Positions 15,942-23,800 of a stretch of DNA of 34,128 nucleotides are shown here, piece by piece (the stretch's first letter is position 1; each line of letters begins with the position of its first letter). The DNA lies in NCBI GenBank assembly GCA_016183805.1, contig JACPDX010000072.1:1-34128 (forward strand), written 5' to 3'. The notes beneath the pieces were generated by a model that did not search any database, was not told the origin of the DNA, and saw nothing but the letters and a program-made list of their open reading frames with translations. Made by a program: the position numbers and the translations under genes. The stretch is from Bacteroidota bacterium. GTDB lineage: Bacteria > Bacteroidota > Bacteroidia > Flavobacteriales_E > Vicingaceae.

Positions 15942-16802
15942 ATGTCAAATACAATTTCAATAGATAAAAAATCTGCATGGGCTGGTGATAATAAGTCGCC
16001 ATTTAATGTAGGTTATGGTAAGTTAATGATGTGGTTTTTTTTGGTGTCAGATGCATTATCTTTCACCGGATTTTTAGCATCTTACGGTTTTTATCGTCAT
16101 TATTATGGTTCTGTTTGGCCTAGTGCCGAAAATGTGTTCACACACTTTCCATTTATGCACGGACATCATCCTTTGTTGTATGTAGCATTAATGACCTTTA
16201 TTCTTATCATGAGTTCTGTTACCATGGTGTTAGCTGTTGAAGCTGGTCATCGTATGGATAAAAAGGGTGTTACTTTATGGATGCTTTTAACCATTGTTGG
16301 CGGAGCTATTTTCTTAGGCTCACAAGCTTGGGAATGGGGTCATTTTATTCATGGAACAGAACTAGGTGCTATTGAATTGGGTAAAGGAGTTTTTACATTG
16401 CCTGATGGCTCAGTAGAAATGACTAAAGGGTTGATTGCACGTTGGTCAGACGAATCAAAACAAACCTTGTTATTACCTTGGAAAGATGGTGCTGAATACA
16501 TCAAAGTTACAGGGGCTCAAATGTCAGAAATGGTTGCAAATGGAAAAGAAATTTTTGGAGCAAATTTAACCCACAACGAATACGGACATCCATTATTTGC
16601 TGATTTCTTCTTCTTCATTACTGGTTTTCACGGAACTCACGTGTTGAGTGGTGTTATTCTTAATTTCATCATTTTTGTTAATGTGATTATGGGAACGTAT
16701 CAAAAAAGAGGTCATTACGAAATGATTGAAAAAGTTGGATTATATTGGCATTTTGTTGATTTAGTTTGGGTATTTGTTTTCACATTCTTCTATTTAATTT
16801 AA
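15942..16802 (+). CDS. cytochrome c oxidase subunit III (second, longer copy)
   Basis: This is a 286-residue subunit III-family protein. Family segments are KLMMWFFLVSDALSFTGFLA, GSQAWEWGHFIHG, FFFITGFHGTHVLSGVILNF and GLYWHFVDLVWVFVFTFFYL. A loop of about 60 residues (about 140-200) between helices is longer than in mitochondrial COX3. Together with the shorter paralogue upstream it belongs to the aa3 oxidase. The gene lies 20 bp after its paralogue and 18 bp before the subunit IV gene. Confidence 0.92.
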   Translation: MSNTISIDKKSAWAGDNKSPFNVGYGKLMMWFFLVSDALSFTGFLASYGFYRHYYGSVWPSAENVFTHFPFMHGHHPLLYVALMTFILIMSSVTMVLAVEAGHRMDKKGVTLWMLLTIVGGAIFLGSQAWEWGHFIHGTELGAIELGKGVFTLPDGSVEMTKGLIARWSDESKQTLLLPWKDGAEYIKVTGAQMSEMVANGKEIFGANLTHNEYGHPLFADFFFFITGFHGTHVLSGVILNFIIFVNVIMGTYQKRGHYEMIEKVGLYWHFVDLVWVFVFTFFYLI

Positions 16803-16820
16803 TTATAAAAAATATTTATT

Positions 16821-17210
16821 ATGGGACATTCAGAACATTCAGATCACAACGGACACACAGAGGAAGTATATCAATATGCTGTTCATCATTCTGAGGAAGT
16901 TGGAAAAAAAATGAGAAAAAGAATCTGGCTCATTTTCTGGGTTTTATTAGGGATAACTTCTGTCGAAGTATTTCTAGGTATTTCCTGGAAAGAAATGGGC
17001 TTGCCTTGGTCAGTTATTAAAATGACTTTCATTATTTTAACCATTGCAAAAGCATTTTATATTGTATCAGAATACATGCACTTAAAACATGAAGTAACTT
17101 TTTTTAAAAATATTATTATTGTGCCTTACGTATTATTAGCATTGTATCTAGCTTATTTTGTTGTTACAGAAGCAGTTTATTCTGATATGATGGCAAAATG
17201 GTTGTATTAA
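16821..17210 (+). CDS. cytochrome c oxidase subunit IV-type protein
   Basis: This is a 129-residue small oxidase subunit of the prokaryotic COX4 (CyoD/CtaF-like) type. Three hydrophobic helices are visible (about 33-53, 60-80 and 93-115). KAFYIVSEYMHLKHEVTFFK between the second and third is typical of the Bacteroidota form. The N-terminus is His-rich (GHSEHSDHNGHTEE). It is the last gene of the cox cluster; a terminator follows. Confidence 0.88.
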   Translation: MGHSEHSDHNGHTEEVYQYAVHHSEEVGKKMRKRIWLIFWVLLGITSVEVFLGISWKEMGLPWSVIKMTFIILTIAKAFYIVSEYMHLKHEVTFFKNIIIVPYVLLALYLAYFVVTEAVYSDMMAKWLY

Positions 17211-17233
17211 AAATATTAATAAATAGAATTAAT

Positions 17234-17264
17234 AAAAGATCACAAGTAACTTTGTGGTCTTTTT
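17234..17264 (+). terminator. intrinsic terminator after the oxidase genes
   Basis: The stem AGATCACAA with TTGTGGTCT, one T-G wobble, is extended by A/T pairs and closes a GTAACT loop. TTTTT follows. It starts 24 bp after the subunit IV stop codon. The TAACTTTG promoter element of the next gene lies in its loop and 3' arm. Confidence 0.8.
17247..17254 (+). promoter_or_regulatory. -7 element nested in the oxidase terminator
   Basis: TAACTTTG fits TAnnTTTG exactly and is 29 nt upstream of the SCO1 ATG. It overlaps the loop and 3' arm of the terminator, so transcripts starting here would not form its hairpin. No -33 TTG was found. Confidence 0.45.
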
Positions 17265-17283
17265 AGTTTAATAATAGTTCAAA

Positions 17284-17991
17284 ATGAATCCAAAAATTAA
17301 AAAATCCATATATTTAATAGCAATATTATTATTGCAATCCATTTTCTATTTATTTTTATATACAGGTAAACATAATTTTCATCGATTAGAGTTTATTGGA
17401 CCAAAAGAAGCCGTTTTAAATGATGAAGGTAAATACGACACTATTTATCATCAAATTCCTTACTTTGAATTTGTTAATCAGGATGGAAATAAAATAACCA
17501 GAGATGATTTATTGGGTCATGTTTACATTACCGATTTCTTTTTTGCAACTTGCCCCACTATTTGCCCAAAAATGACAACCAACATGTCGTATCTTCAAGA
17601 TAAATTTAAGGATAATAAAAACCTAAGATTTTTATCCATTACCGTAAATCCTGAACACGATTCGGTTTCAGTATTAAAAGAATATGCCGAAAAAGTTCAT
17701 GCCGACACCAAAAATTGGGATTTTGTTACCGGAAATAAAGATTCTATTTATGATATTGCATTTAATGGCTTTTTTGTCAGTACTCAACGAGATTCGATAG
17801 CTCCCGGAGGTTTTTTACATTCAGGTATGTTAATTTTGGTGGATAAAAATGCACACATTAGAGGCTATTTTGATGGTACAACCCACAAAGAAATTAAAGA
17901 AAAATTGATTGATGCCATCGATATTTTATACAAAGAAGATGTGGTTCCTTTGAAGGGGAAAAAGAAGTCAACTATTGAACAAATAAAATAA
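17284..17991 (+). CDS. SCO1/SenC/PrrC family copper chaperone
   Basis: This 235-residue membrane-anchored thioredoxin-fold protein helps assemble the CuA site of cytochrome oxidase. One N-terminal helix (residues about 7-27) anchors it. The copper site is C90 and C94 in FFATCPTICPKM with H179 in GGFLHSGM. All three ligands are present. FLSITVNPEHDSVSVLKEYA is the usual family segment. The position directly after the oxidase genes supports the role. It may be transcribed both from its own nested promoter and by read-through. Confidence 0.95.
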   Translation: MNPKIKKSIYLIAILLLQSIFYLFLYTGKHNFHRLEFIGPKEAVLNDEGKYDTIYHQIPYFEFVNQDGNKITRDDLLGHVYITDFFFATCPTICPKMTTNMSYLQDKFKDNKNLRFLSITVNPEHDSVSVLKEYAEKVHADTKNWDFVTGNKDSIYDIAFNGFFVSTQRDSIAPGGFLHSGMLILVDKNAHIRGYFDGTTHKEIKEKLIDAIDILYKEDVVPLKGKKKSTIEQIK

Positions 17992-18002
17992 GAGTTGTTG
18001 CT

Positions 18003-18010
18003 TAACTTTG
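18003..18010 (+). promoter_or_regulatory. -7 element 4 nt before an ATG
   Basis: TAACTTTG matches TAnnTTTG exactly, with only TTTT between it and the ATG at 18015. The transcript would be leaderless or nearly so. TTG at 17975-17977 is 25 bp upstream, slightly far for a -33 box. Confidence 0.45.
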
Positions 18011-18014
18011 TTTT

Positions 18015-18236
18015 ATGAGTATTCGCCTTTTTATTTTAGGATTTTTGATTTGTTTAACTAATGTTAAACTACTAGCACAATGTGCCATGTGTAAAGCTGT
18101 TGTTGAGTCTGATGCTGGTTTAGCAAAAGGAGTTAACGATGGTATTTTATATTTAATGGCTATCCCATATATTTTGTTGATTGTTATTGGCTATTTTGTG
18201 TACAACCATTATAAGAAGACTAAAACTAATGTTTGA
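18015..18236 (+). CDS. small secreted/membrane protein with CAMC motif
   Basis: This 73-residue protein has a signal peptide (residues 1-22, ending LLAQ), then CAMC at 23-26 (QCAMCKAVVESDAG), and one transmembrane helix at about 46-64. Similar small CxxC proteins are found with oxidase accessory genes in Bacteroidota, but I know no demonstrated function. The two cysteines at the mature N-terminus would face the periplasm, suitable for metal or thiol chemistry. It lies 23 bp after SCO1. It overlaps the next gene by 8 bp, which suggests translational coupling. Confidence 0.8.
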   Translation: MSIRLFILGFLICLTNVKLLAQCAMCKAVVESDAGLAKGVNDGILYLMAIPYILLIVIGYFVYNHYKKTKTNV

Positions 18237-18930
18237 GTACTTAAAAAAAATAGTTACTCTTTTCGTTATATCATTTTTTTTTCAGCTACTTCCCCTCCTT
18301 GGAGGGGCAGGCGTGGGTTATGCTCAAAATTCGTCAAACAAAATATTTGAAGATGATTTTAAAAAGTCATTTAAAAGCAAACCACAATTAGACGTTAAAT
18401 TCGACTCTCGATTTTCATTTATTCGCGGAAACGATCTTAGAACAAGTGGATTTAAAATTGGGGCTAGTTTTAATCGAAAATTTAAAATGGGATTAGGGTA
18501 TAATCAGTTAATTATTCCCACAAAATCATCAATTATTGATGATAATGGTAAAAAAATTGATGTCGAATTAAAATACATTTATTTTTCACCATATTTTGAA
18601 TACGTATATTTTAGTTCAAAACGATGGGAATTTAACTTGTCGGCTCAAGTGGGCATTGGTAGTGGGCATTATCAGTATTATAATGAAGACATACAAAAAA
18701 CAATTCGGACTAGGTACTCAACAATTCTTTCGTACGAACCGGCTATGCTAATTGATTATAAAATTATTCGTTGGGTTGGTATTGGAACTGGCGTAGGTTA
18801 TCGACTGATTTTTTACAAAAATAACGACATCGAAGAGCATTTAAGTTCACCTGTTTATATTGTAAAGTTAAAAATTTATCTTGGCGAAATTGTTCGAACT
18901 TTAACAGGAAAACAAATTCAGGCGGAATGA
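18229..18930 (+). CDS. predicted outer-membrane beta-barrel protein, function unknown
   Basis: I start this at ATG 18229 (MFEYLKKIVTLFVIS), which gives a proper signal peptide and overlaps the preceding stop region; an in-frame ATG at 18181 lies inside the previous gene. The product has 233 residues. After the signal peptide (end near GYAQN), alternating polar/hydrophobic strands (KIGASFNRKFKMGLGYNQL, LKYIYFSPYFEYVYF, WEFNLSAQVGIGSGHY, VGIGTGVGYRLIFY) suggest an 8- to 10-stranded barrel. No family is recognised. The signal peptide contains LLPLLGGAGVG, encoded by a palindromic dispersed repeat. Coupling to the CxxC gene hints at a shared role. Confidence 0.8.
   Translation: MFEYLKKIVTLFVISFFFQLLPLLGGAGVGYAQNSSNKIFEDDFKKSFKSKPQLDVKFDSRFSFIRGNDLRTSGFKIGASFNRKFKMGLGYNQLIIPTKSSIIDDNGKKIDVELKYIYFSPYFEYVYFSSKRWEFNLSAQVGIGSGHYQYYNEDIQKTIRTRYSTILSYEPAMLIDYKIIRWVGIGTGVGYRLIFYKNNDIEEHLSSPVYIVKLKIYLGEIVRTLTGKQIQAE
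18292..18307. repeat. CCCCTCC/GGAGGGG palindromic repeat in a signal peptide
   Basis: Perfect 7-bp arms flank TT. The flanking GCAGGCGTGGGTT resembles, on the other strand, AACCCATCC in the element inside coxB. This G/C-rich block stands out in an A/T-rich gene and encodes PLLGGAG in the signal sequence. Confidence 0.65.
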
Positions 18931-18968
18931 GTTTGAAAGGATGGTTTTTTCTTAATAACTAAATTCCT

Positions 18969-18976
18969 TATCTTTG
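18969..18976 (+). promoter_or_regulatory. -7 element 5 nt before the metal-efflux locus
   Basis: TATCTTTG matches TAnnTTTG exactly and is followed by CACCG and the ATG at 18982. It is the likely promoter of the His-rich gene and downstream efflux genes; the transcript would be leaderless or nearly so. Confidence 0.5.
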
Positions 18977-18981
18977 CACCG

Positions 18982-19362
18982 ATGAAACGATTTTTTTTCA
19001 TACTATTATTAATTGGATTTCTCAGTTCAACCACCGAGTTACACGAATTATTTAAACTACCACATCTGGTATATCATTTTTTTGAGCATCGTTCAGAGCA
19101 TACGGAAACCTCATTAGCCCAGTTTCTAAAAATTCATTTTTCAAAAGAGAATAAAAATCAAAAAGAAGATAATCACGATCATGGTTGCCTACCTTTTCAA
19201 GGGGAACACCACCATCCCATACAATTGTTGCATTTTTACGCTAATAATACTACCGATTTTAGATTAATTCCACAGTGCAATTCGAAAAAAAATCAATATT
19301 CTAGCCAGTCCTCGCTCTCTTCAACCTATTTTGCCAAAATCTGGCAACCGCCTAAAATTTAA
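18982..19362 (+). CDS. His-rich secreted protein of metal-efflux locus
   Basis: This is a 126-residue protein with a signal peptide (MKRFFFILLLIGFLSS). The segment TTELHELFKLPHLVYHFFEH and a later His-rich stretch (DNHDHGCLPFQGEHHHPIQL) follow. I recognise this type as a small unnamed protein often placed before CzcA/CusA-like pumps in Bacteroidota. The histidines and one cysteine suggest periplasmic metal binding, as buffer or sensor, but this is inference. The promoter directly upstream and the 99-bp gap to the pump gene suggest one operon. Confidence 0.75.
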   Translation: MKRFFFILLLIGFLSSTTELHELFKLPHLVYHFFEHRSEHTETSLAQFLKIHFSKENKNQKEDNHDHGCLPFQGEHHHPIQLLHFYANNTTDFRLIPQCNSKKNQYSSQSSLSSTYFAKIWQPPKI

Positions 19363-19389
19363 AAAAAACAATTAGCAAAGTACAAGATG

Positions 19390-19430
19390 CAATAAGCAAT
19401 AGACAATGAAAATTTACTCATTGCTTATTG
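19390..19430. repeat. CAATAAGCAAT inverted word repeat before the RND gene
   Basis: CAATAAGCAAT (19390-19400) is matched inversely by CATTGCTTATTG (19419-19430). A closer pairing of AATA..CAATGA with TCATTG..TATT is also possible. The 11-mer AATAAGCAATA recurs at 23821 at the other end of the pump gene. T-rich sequence follows at 19439-19447, so weak attenuation is conceivable. Confidence 0.6.
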
Positions 19431-19461
19431 TTAATTCGTTTTTTTTTATAATTCGTAGTAT

Positions 19462-22400
19462 ATGATAGATAAAATAATTTCCTTTTCAATAAGGAACAAA
19501 ATGATAATAGGGTTATTTACCCTTGCCCTCATTGCTTGGGGAGCATATTCCCTCAAACAACTGCCTATTGATGCAGTCCCTGACATCACCAATAATCAAG
19601 TGCAGGTCATCACGGTTGCCTCCACACTTTCTGCACAGGAAGTGGAACAATTTATTACTTCGCCAATTGAATACAATCTCACTACAATTCCTGATGTGAT
19701 TGAATTACGTTCCGTTTCTCGATTCGGATTGTCCGTAATAACAGTTGTATTTAAAGATGAAATTGAAATCTATAAGGCAAGACAGTTAGTGAACGAACGT
19801 CTTAAAGAAGCCGAAACAAAAATTCCAGACGGCTTTGGAAGCCCTGAACTTGCTCCTGTAACAACAGGATTAGGAGAAATTTATCAATACGTTTTGCATC
19901 CAAAAAAAGGATATGAGAAAAAATATTCTGCAACCGATTTACGAACCATTCAAGATTGGATTGTTAGACGACAGTTATTAGGAACAGTTGGCGTTGCCGA
20001 TGTTAGCAGTTTTGGAGGTTATCTTAAACAGTATGAAGTAGCAGTGAACCCCGATAAATTGAGAAGTATGAATGTTTCGCTAAACGAAATATTTGAAGCT
20101 CTTACAAAAAATAATCAAAATACAGGAGGTTCGTATATTGAAAAAAAACCAAACGCTTACTTCATTCGAGGAATTGGTTTAGTAACCTCTTTAGAAGACA
20201 TCGAAAAAATTGTTGTGAAAACAAATGCAGCAAATGTTCCCTTGCTTATTCGTGATGTGGCAAATGTACAATACGGTAATGCGGTTCGTTATGGGGCAAT
20301 GACACGAAACGATGAAGGAGAAGTTGTAGGTGCTATGGTGTTGATGTTAAAAGGAGCCAACTCAGCACAGGTAATTGAGGATGTAAAAAAACGCATTACC
20401 CAAATTGAAAAAACATTACCCGAAGGTTTAGAAATTGATCCCTTCTTAGATAGAGCCAAATTGGTTAACAATGCCATCGGTACAGTAGAAAAAAATTTAC
20501 TAGAAGGAGGATTAATCGTTGTATTTATTCTTGTTTTATTACTTGGAAATTTAAGAGCTGGATTAGTGGTGGCATCCGTTATACCATTGGCAATGCTTTT
20601 TGCTATTGCAATGATGAATTTATTTGGAGTATCAGGAAATTTAATGTCGCTTGGAGCAATTGATTTTGGTTTAATTGTGGATGGAGCGGTAATTATTGTT
20701 GAAAGTATTATTCACCGAATCAGCATGAGCAAAAACCATCACCTCGGCATAAAAAAACTTTCTTCCGAACAAATGGATAATGAGGTTTATCAAAGTGCGA
20801 AACGGATGATGAACTCCGCTTCATTTGGGCAAATAATAATTCTCATTGTATATTTTCCAATCCTCGCATTAATTGGCATTGAAGGGAAAATGTTTATGCC
20901 CATGGCTCAAACCGTTTCATTTGCAATCATTGGTGCATTAATTCTTTCACTTACTTATGTACCAATGATGTCAGCACTATTTTTAAGCAAAAAAACAGAA
21001 CATAAAAGAAATATTTCTGACAGAATAATAGATTTTTTTCAAAAAATATACCAACCAGTACTTGATTTTTCACTCAAAAGAAAAGCAATTGTTATAGCTA
21101 TATCCGTTTTTCTGTTTATTGTTTCATTGTTTGTGTTCAACAGGATGGGAGGTGAATTTATTCCTACTCTTGAGGAAGGCGATTTTGCAGTGGAAACACG
21201 ACTCATGTCAGGAACTTCATTATCACAAACCATTGAAACGATGCAGCAAGCAGCAGGAATCATTAAGAAAAATTTTCCAGAAGTAAAAGAGGTTATCGGA
21301 AAATTAGGTTCTTCCGAAATTCCCACCGACCCCATGCCCATTGAAAGTGGAGATATGATGATTATTTTAAAAGATAAAGACGAATGGACAAGTGCCGACA
21401 ACCGTGAAGAACTTGCCGAAAAAATGAGCAAAGCGTTAGCAATAATTCCTGGAGTTGAATTTGGATTCCAACAACCCATACAAATGCGTTTCAATGAAAT
21501 GATGACAGGAGCAAGACAGGATGTAGCAATAAAAATTTACGGTGAGGATTTGGATTTGCTTGCCGAAAATGCCGAAAAAGTTTCAAAACTGATTCAAAAT
21601 ATTGAAGGTGTACAGGATGTTTTTGTAGAAAAAATTACGGGACTTCCACAAGTGCAAGTAAAATACGATCGTGATAAAATAGCACAATACGGTTTAACGA
21701 TTACCGATGTGAATCAGGTTTTAGAAACTGCATTTGCTGGTAAAGTGGCAGGAATTGTTTTTGAAGGCGAAAAAAGATTTGATTTAGTGGTGCGTCTTGA
21801 AAATAAATTCAGACAAAGTATTGATGATGTGAAAGACCTTTATGTTTCGCTTCCATCGGGTAATCAAATTCCAATCGGACAAGTTGCTGATGTGCAGTTT
21901 AAATTAGGACCAACACAAATTTCTCGTGAAGAAGGTAAACGTAGAATTACAGTTGGCTTTAACGTAAGAGAAAGAGATGTGGAATCTGTTGTGCAAGAAA
22001 TACAACAAACGTTGGATAAAAAATTAAAACTCCCCGCTGGATATTTTCCGACTTATGGTGGACAATTTCAAAACTTGATAGAAGCAAAAGAACGTTTGTC
22101 TATTGCCTTACCTGTTGCTTTGTTGCTTATCTTTATTTTATTGTTTTTTACCTTCAAATCACTCAAACAGGGTCTGCTTATTTATACTGCAATACCGCTT
22201 TCGGCAATAGGAGGGGTATTTGCGTTATGGTTGCGTGATATGTCTTTCAGCATTTCTGCAGGAGTTGGATTTATCGCTTTGTTCGGTGTGGCAGTACTCA
22301 ATGGAATTGTCCTCATAGCAGAATTTAACCGACTGAAAGATGAAGGGGTAAAGGATATTTATGAACGTGTCCGTAAAGGAACAAAAACAAGATTGCGACC

Positions 22401-23799
22401 AGTAATAATGACGGCTGCTGTTGCTGCACTTGGGTTTTTACCGATGGCAATTTCTTCTTCGGCAGGTGCTGAAGTGCAAAAACCATTGGCTACTGTTGTA
22501 ATTGGAGGTTTGATAACAGCTACTTTACTCACACTTTTAGTTTTGCCAGTGTTGTATATTTTATTTTCAGGTAAGAAAAAAATTAAACCAATGAATACTA
22601 CAACGACAATTATTATTTTGCTCTTTGCAAGTTTCATCATTTCTCAAAAAACATTCGCACAGGGCAATAAACCTATTACAATTGAAGAAGCAATAAGCAC
22701 AGCTCTACAAAACAATCCACAAATAAAATCCTCAACCCTTGAAGTGGAACAGCAGCATGTGTTGAAGAAAACCGCCTTTGATTTGCCAAAAACAAATGTT
22801 TCAATTATAAACGGACAATCAAACAGCGAAATAAATGACACTTATATTGGCGTAACACAGGATATTTATTTTCCGACTGTTTATATTCAGCAAAGTAAAG
22901 TTCAAAAACAAAATATTTTATTGAGTGAAAAAAAACTTGCTGTATCTAAAAACGAATTAATTCGCAACGTAAAATCAGCTTATTATCAACTTTCGTTTGG
23001 AAAGGAAAAGTTAAAACTGCTGACCTATCAAGACAGCATTTATAAAAAGTTTTCTGATGTTGCCGAGCTCAAATACAAAACAGGCGAAACATCCTATCTT
23101 GAAAAGTTAGCTGCACAAAGTAAGTATCAGGAAATTCAGATTTACAGAAAGCAAGCTGAGGCTGATATAAAAATTTGGCAGCAGGAGTTGGAAAAACTTT
23201 TAAATGCGAAACAAGCTATATCAATTGCAGATAATAAATTAGAAAAGCAAGTTCTTTCCATAAGTACTGATTCATCAGCAATGGAACAGAATCCATTACT
23301 TGCCTTTTACAATCAAAAAATTTCACTTGCCAGTTCTCAATTGTCATTGGAGAAAAACAAATTTCTTCCCGATTTTTCCCTAGGATATTTCAATCAATCG
23401 ATTGATAATGTAAAAGGGTTTCAGGGTCTTCAATTCGGAATAGGTATTCCGATATTCTTTTGGGGACAACAAGGAAGAGTTCAATCAGCAAAAATTCAAA
23501 CACAAATTGCTCAAAATGAATATGAAAATGAACAGAACAATTTAAAAACTCTTTTTAATCAACAATTACAAAATTACCAGAAATTTCAGGATTTATTCAA
23601 TTACTATGAAAGTATAGGTATGGAACAAGCTGATGAGATGTTGAAAGTTTCACATCTTGCTTACGCTAAAGGGGAAATTGGCTATGTGGAATACATTCAG
23701 CATCTAACTCAAGCCATTTTAATTAAATCGGAATATTTGAATTCACTCAATCAATTCAATCAAACAGTCATTAACATTAACTATTTAACAGGAAAATAA
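19462..23799 (+). CDS. heavy-metal efflux RND transporter fused to TolC-like outer membrane factor
   Basis: This 1445-residue fusion starts with an HME-type RND pump (about 1-1040): first helix, then LPIDAVPDITNNQVQV, two large periplasmic domains and twelve predicted helices. The helix-4 motif DFGLIVDGAVIIVE has D401, D407 and E414, the CzcA (HME1) pattern linked to Co/Zn/Cd rather than the Cu/Ag type. At residue 1044 a new signal-like segment begins (MNTTTTIIILLFASFIISQK). A TolC-family domain of about 400 residues follows (ITIEEAISTALQNNPQIKSS, GEIGYVEYIQHLTQ). The internal hydrophobic segment would return the chain to the periplasm. Such CzcA-TolC fusions occur in Bacteroidota. The membrane fusion partner follows after 1 bp. 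Confidence 0.93.
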   Translation: MIDKIISFSIRNKMIIGLFTLALIAWGAYSLKQLPIDAVPDITNNQVQVITVASTLSAQEVEQFITSPIEYNLTTIPDVIELRSVSRFGLSVITVVFKDEIEIYKARQLVNERLKEAETKIPDGFGSPELAPVTTGLGEIYQYVLHPKKGYEKKYSATDLRTIQDWIVRRQLLGTVGVADVSSFGGYLKQYEVAVNPDKLRSMNVSLNEIFEALTKNNQNTGGSYIEKKPNAYFIRGIGLVTSLEDIEKIVVKTNAANVPLLIRDVANVQYGNAVRYGAMTRNDEGEVVGAMVLMLKGANSAQVIEDVKKRITQIEKTLPEGLEIDPFLDRAKLVNNAIGTVEKNLLEGGLIVVFILVLLLGNLRAGLVVASVIPLAMLFAIAMMNLFGVSGNLMSLGAIDFGLIVDGAVIIVESIIHRISMSKNHHLGIKKLSSEQMDNEVYQSAKRMMNSASFGQIIILIVYFPILALIGIEGKMFMPMAQTVSFAIIGALILSLTYVPMMSALFLSKKTEHKRNISDRIIDFFQKIYQPVLDFSLKRKAIVIAISVFLFIVSLFVFNRMGGEFIPTLEEGDFAVETRLMSGTSLSQTIETMQQAAGIIKKNFPEVKEVIGKLGSSEIPTDPMPIESGDMMIILKDKDEWTSADNREELAEKMSKALAIIPGVEFGFQQPIQMRFNEMMTGARQDVAIKIYGEDLDLLAENAEKVSKLIQNIEGVQDVFVEKITGLPQVQVKYDRDKIAQYGLTITDVNQVLETAFAGKVAGIVFEGEKRFDLVVRLENKFRQSIDDVKDLYVSLPSGNQIPIGQVADVQFKLGPTQISREEGKRRITVGFNVRERDVESVVQEIQQTLDKKLKLPAGYFPTYGGQFQNLIEAKERLSIALPVALLLIFILLFFTFKSLKQGLLIYTAIPLSAIGGVFALWLRDMSFSISAGVGFIALFGVAVLNGIVLIAEFNRLKDEGVKDIYERVRKGTKTRLRPVIMTAAVAALGFLPMAISSSAGAEVQKPLATVVIGGLITATLLTLLVLPVLYILFSGKKKIKPMNTTTTIIILLFASFIISQKTFAQGNKPITIEEAISTALQNNPQIKSSTLEVEQQHVLKKTAFDLPKTNVSIINGQSNSEINDTYIGVTQDIYFPTVYIQQSKVQKQNILLSEKKLAVSKNELIRNVKSAYYQLSFGKEKLKLLTYQDSIYKKFSDVAELKYKTGETSYLEKLAAQSKYQEIQIYRKQAEADIKIWQQELEKLLNAKQAISIADNKLEKQVLSISTDSSAMEQNPLLAFYNQKISLASSQLSLEKNKFLPDFSLGYFNQSIDNVKGFQGLQFGIGIPIFFWGQQGRVQSAKIQTQIAQNEYENEQNNLKTLFNQQLQNYQKFQDLFNYYESIGMEQADEMLKVSHLAYAKGEIGYVEYIQHLTQAILIKSEYLNSLNQFNQTVININYLTGK

Positions 23800-23800
23800 T

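Noticed and set aside
18181-18228. earlier ATG for the beta-barrel gene
   Set aside because: It would overlap the CxxC gene by 56 bp and spoil the signal peptide.
21039-21494. 151-codon minus-strand frame within the RND gene
   Set aside because: The opposite strand is a conserved pump domain; the frame is serine- and proline-rich without recognisable features.
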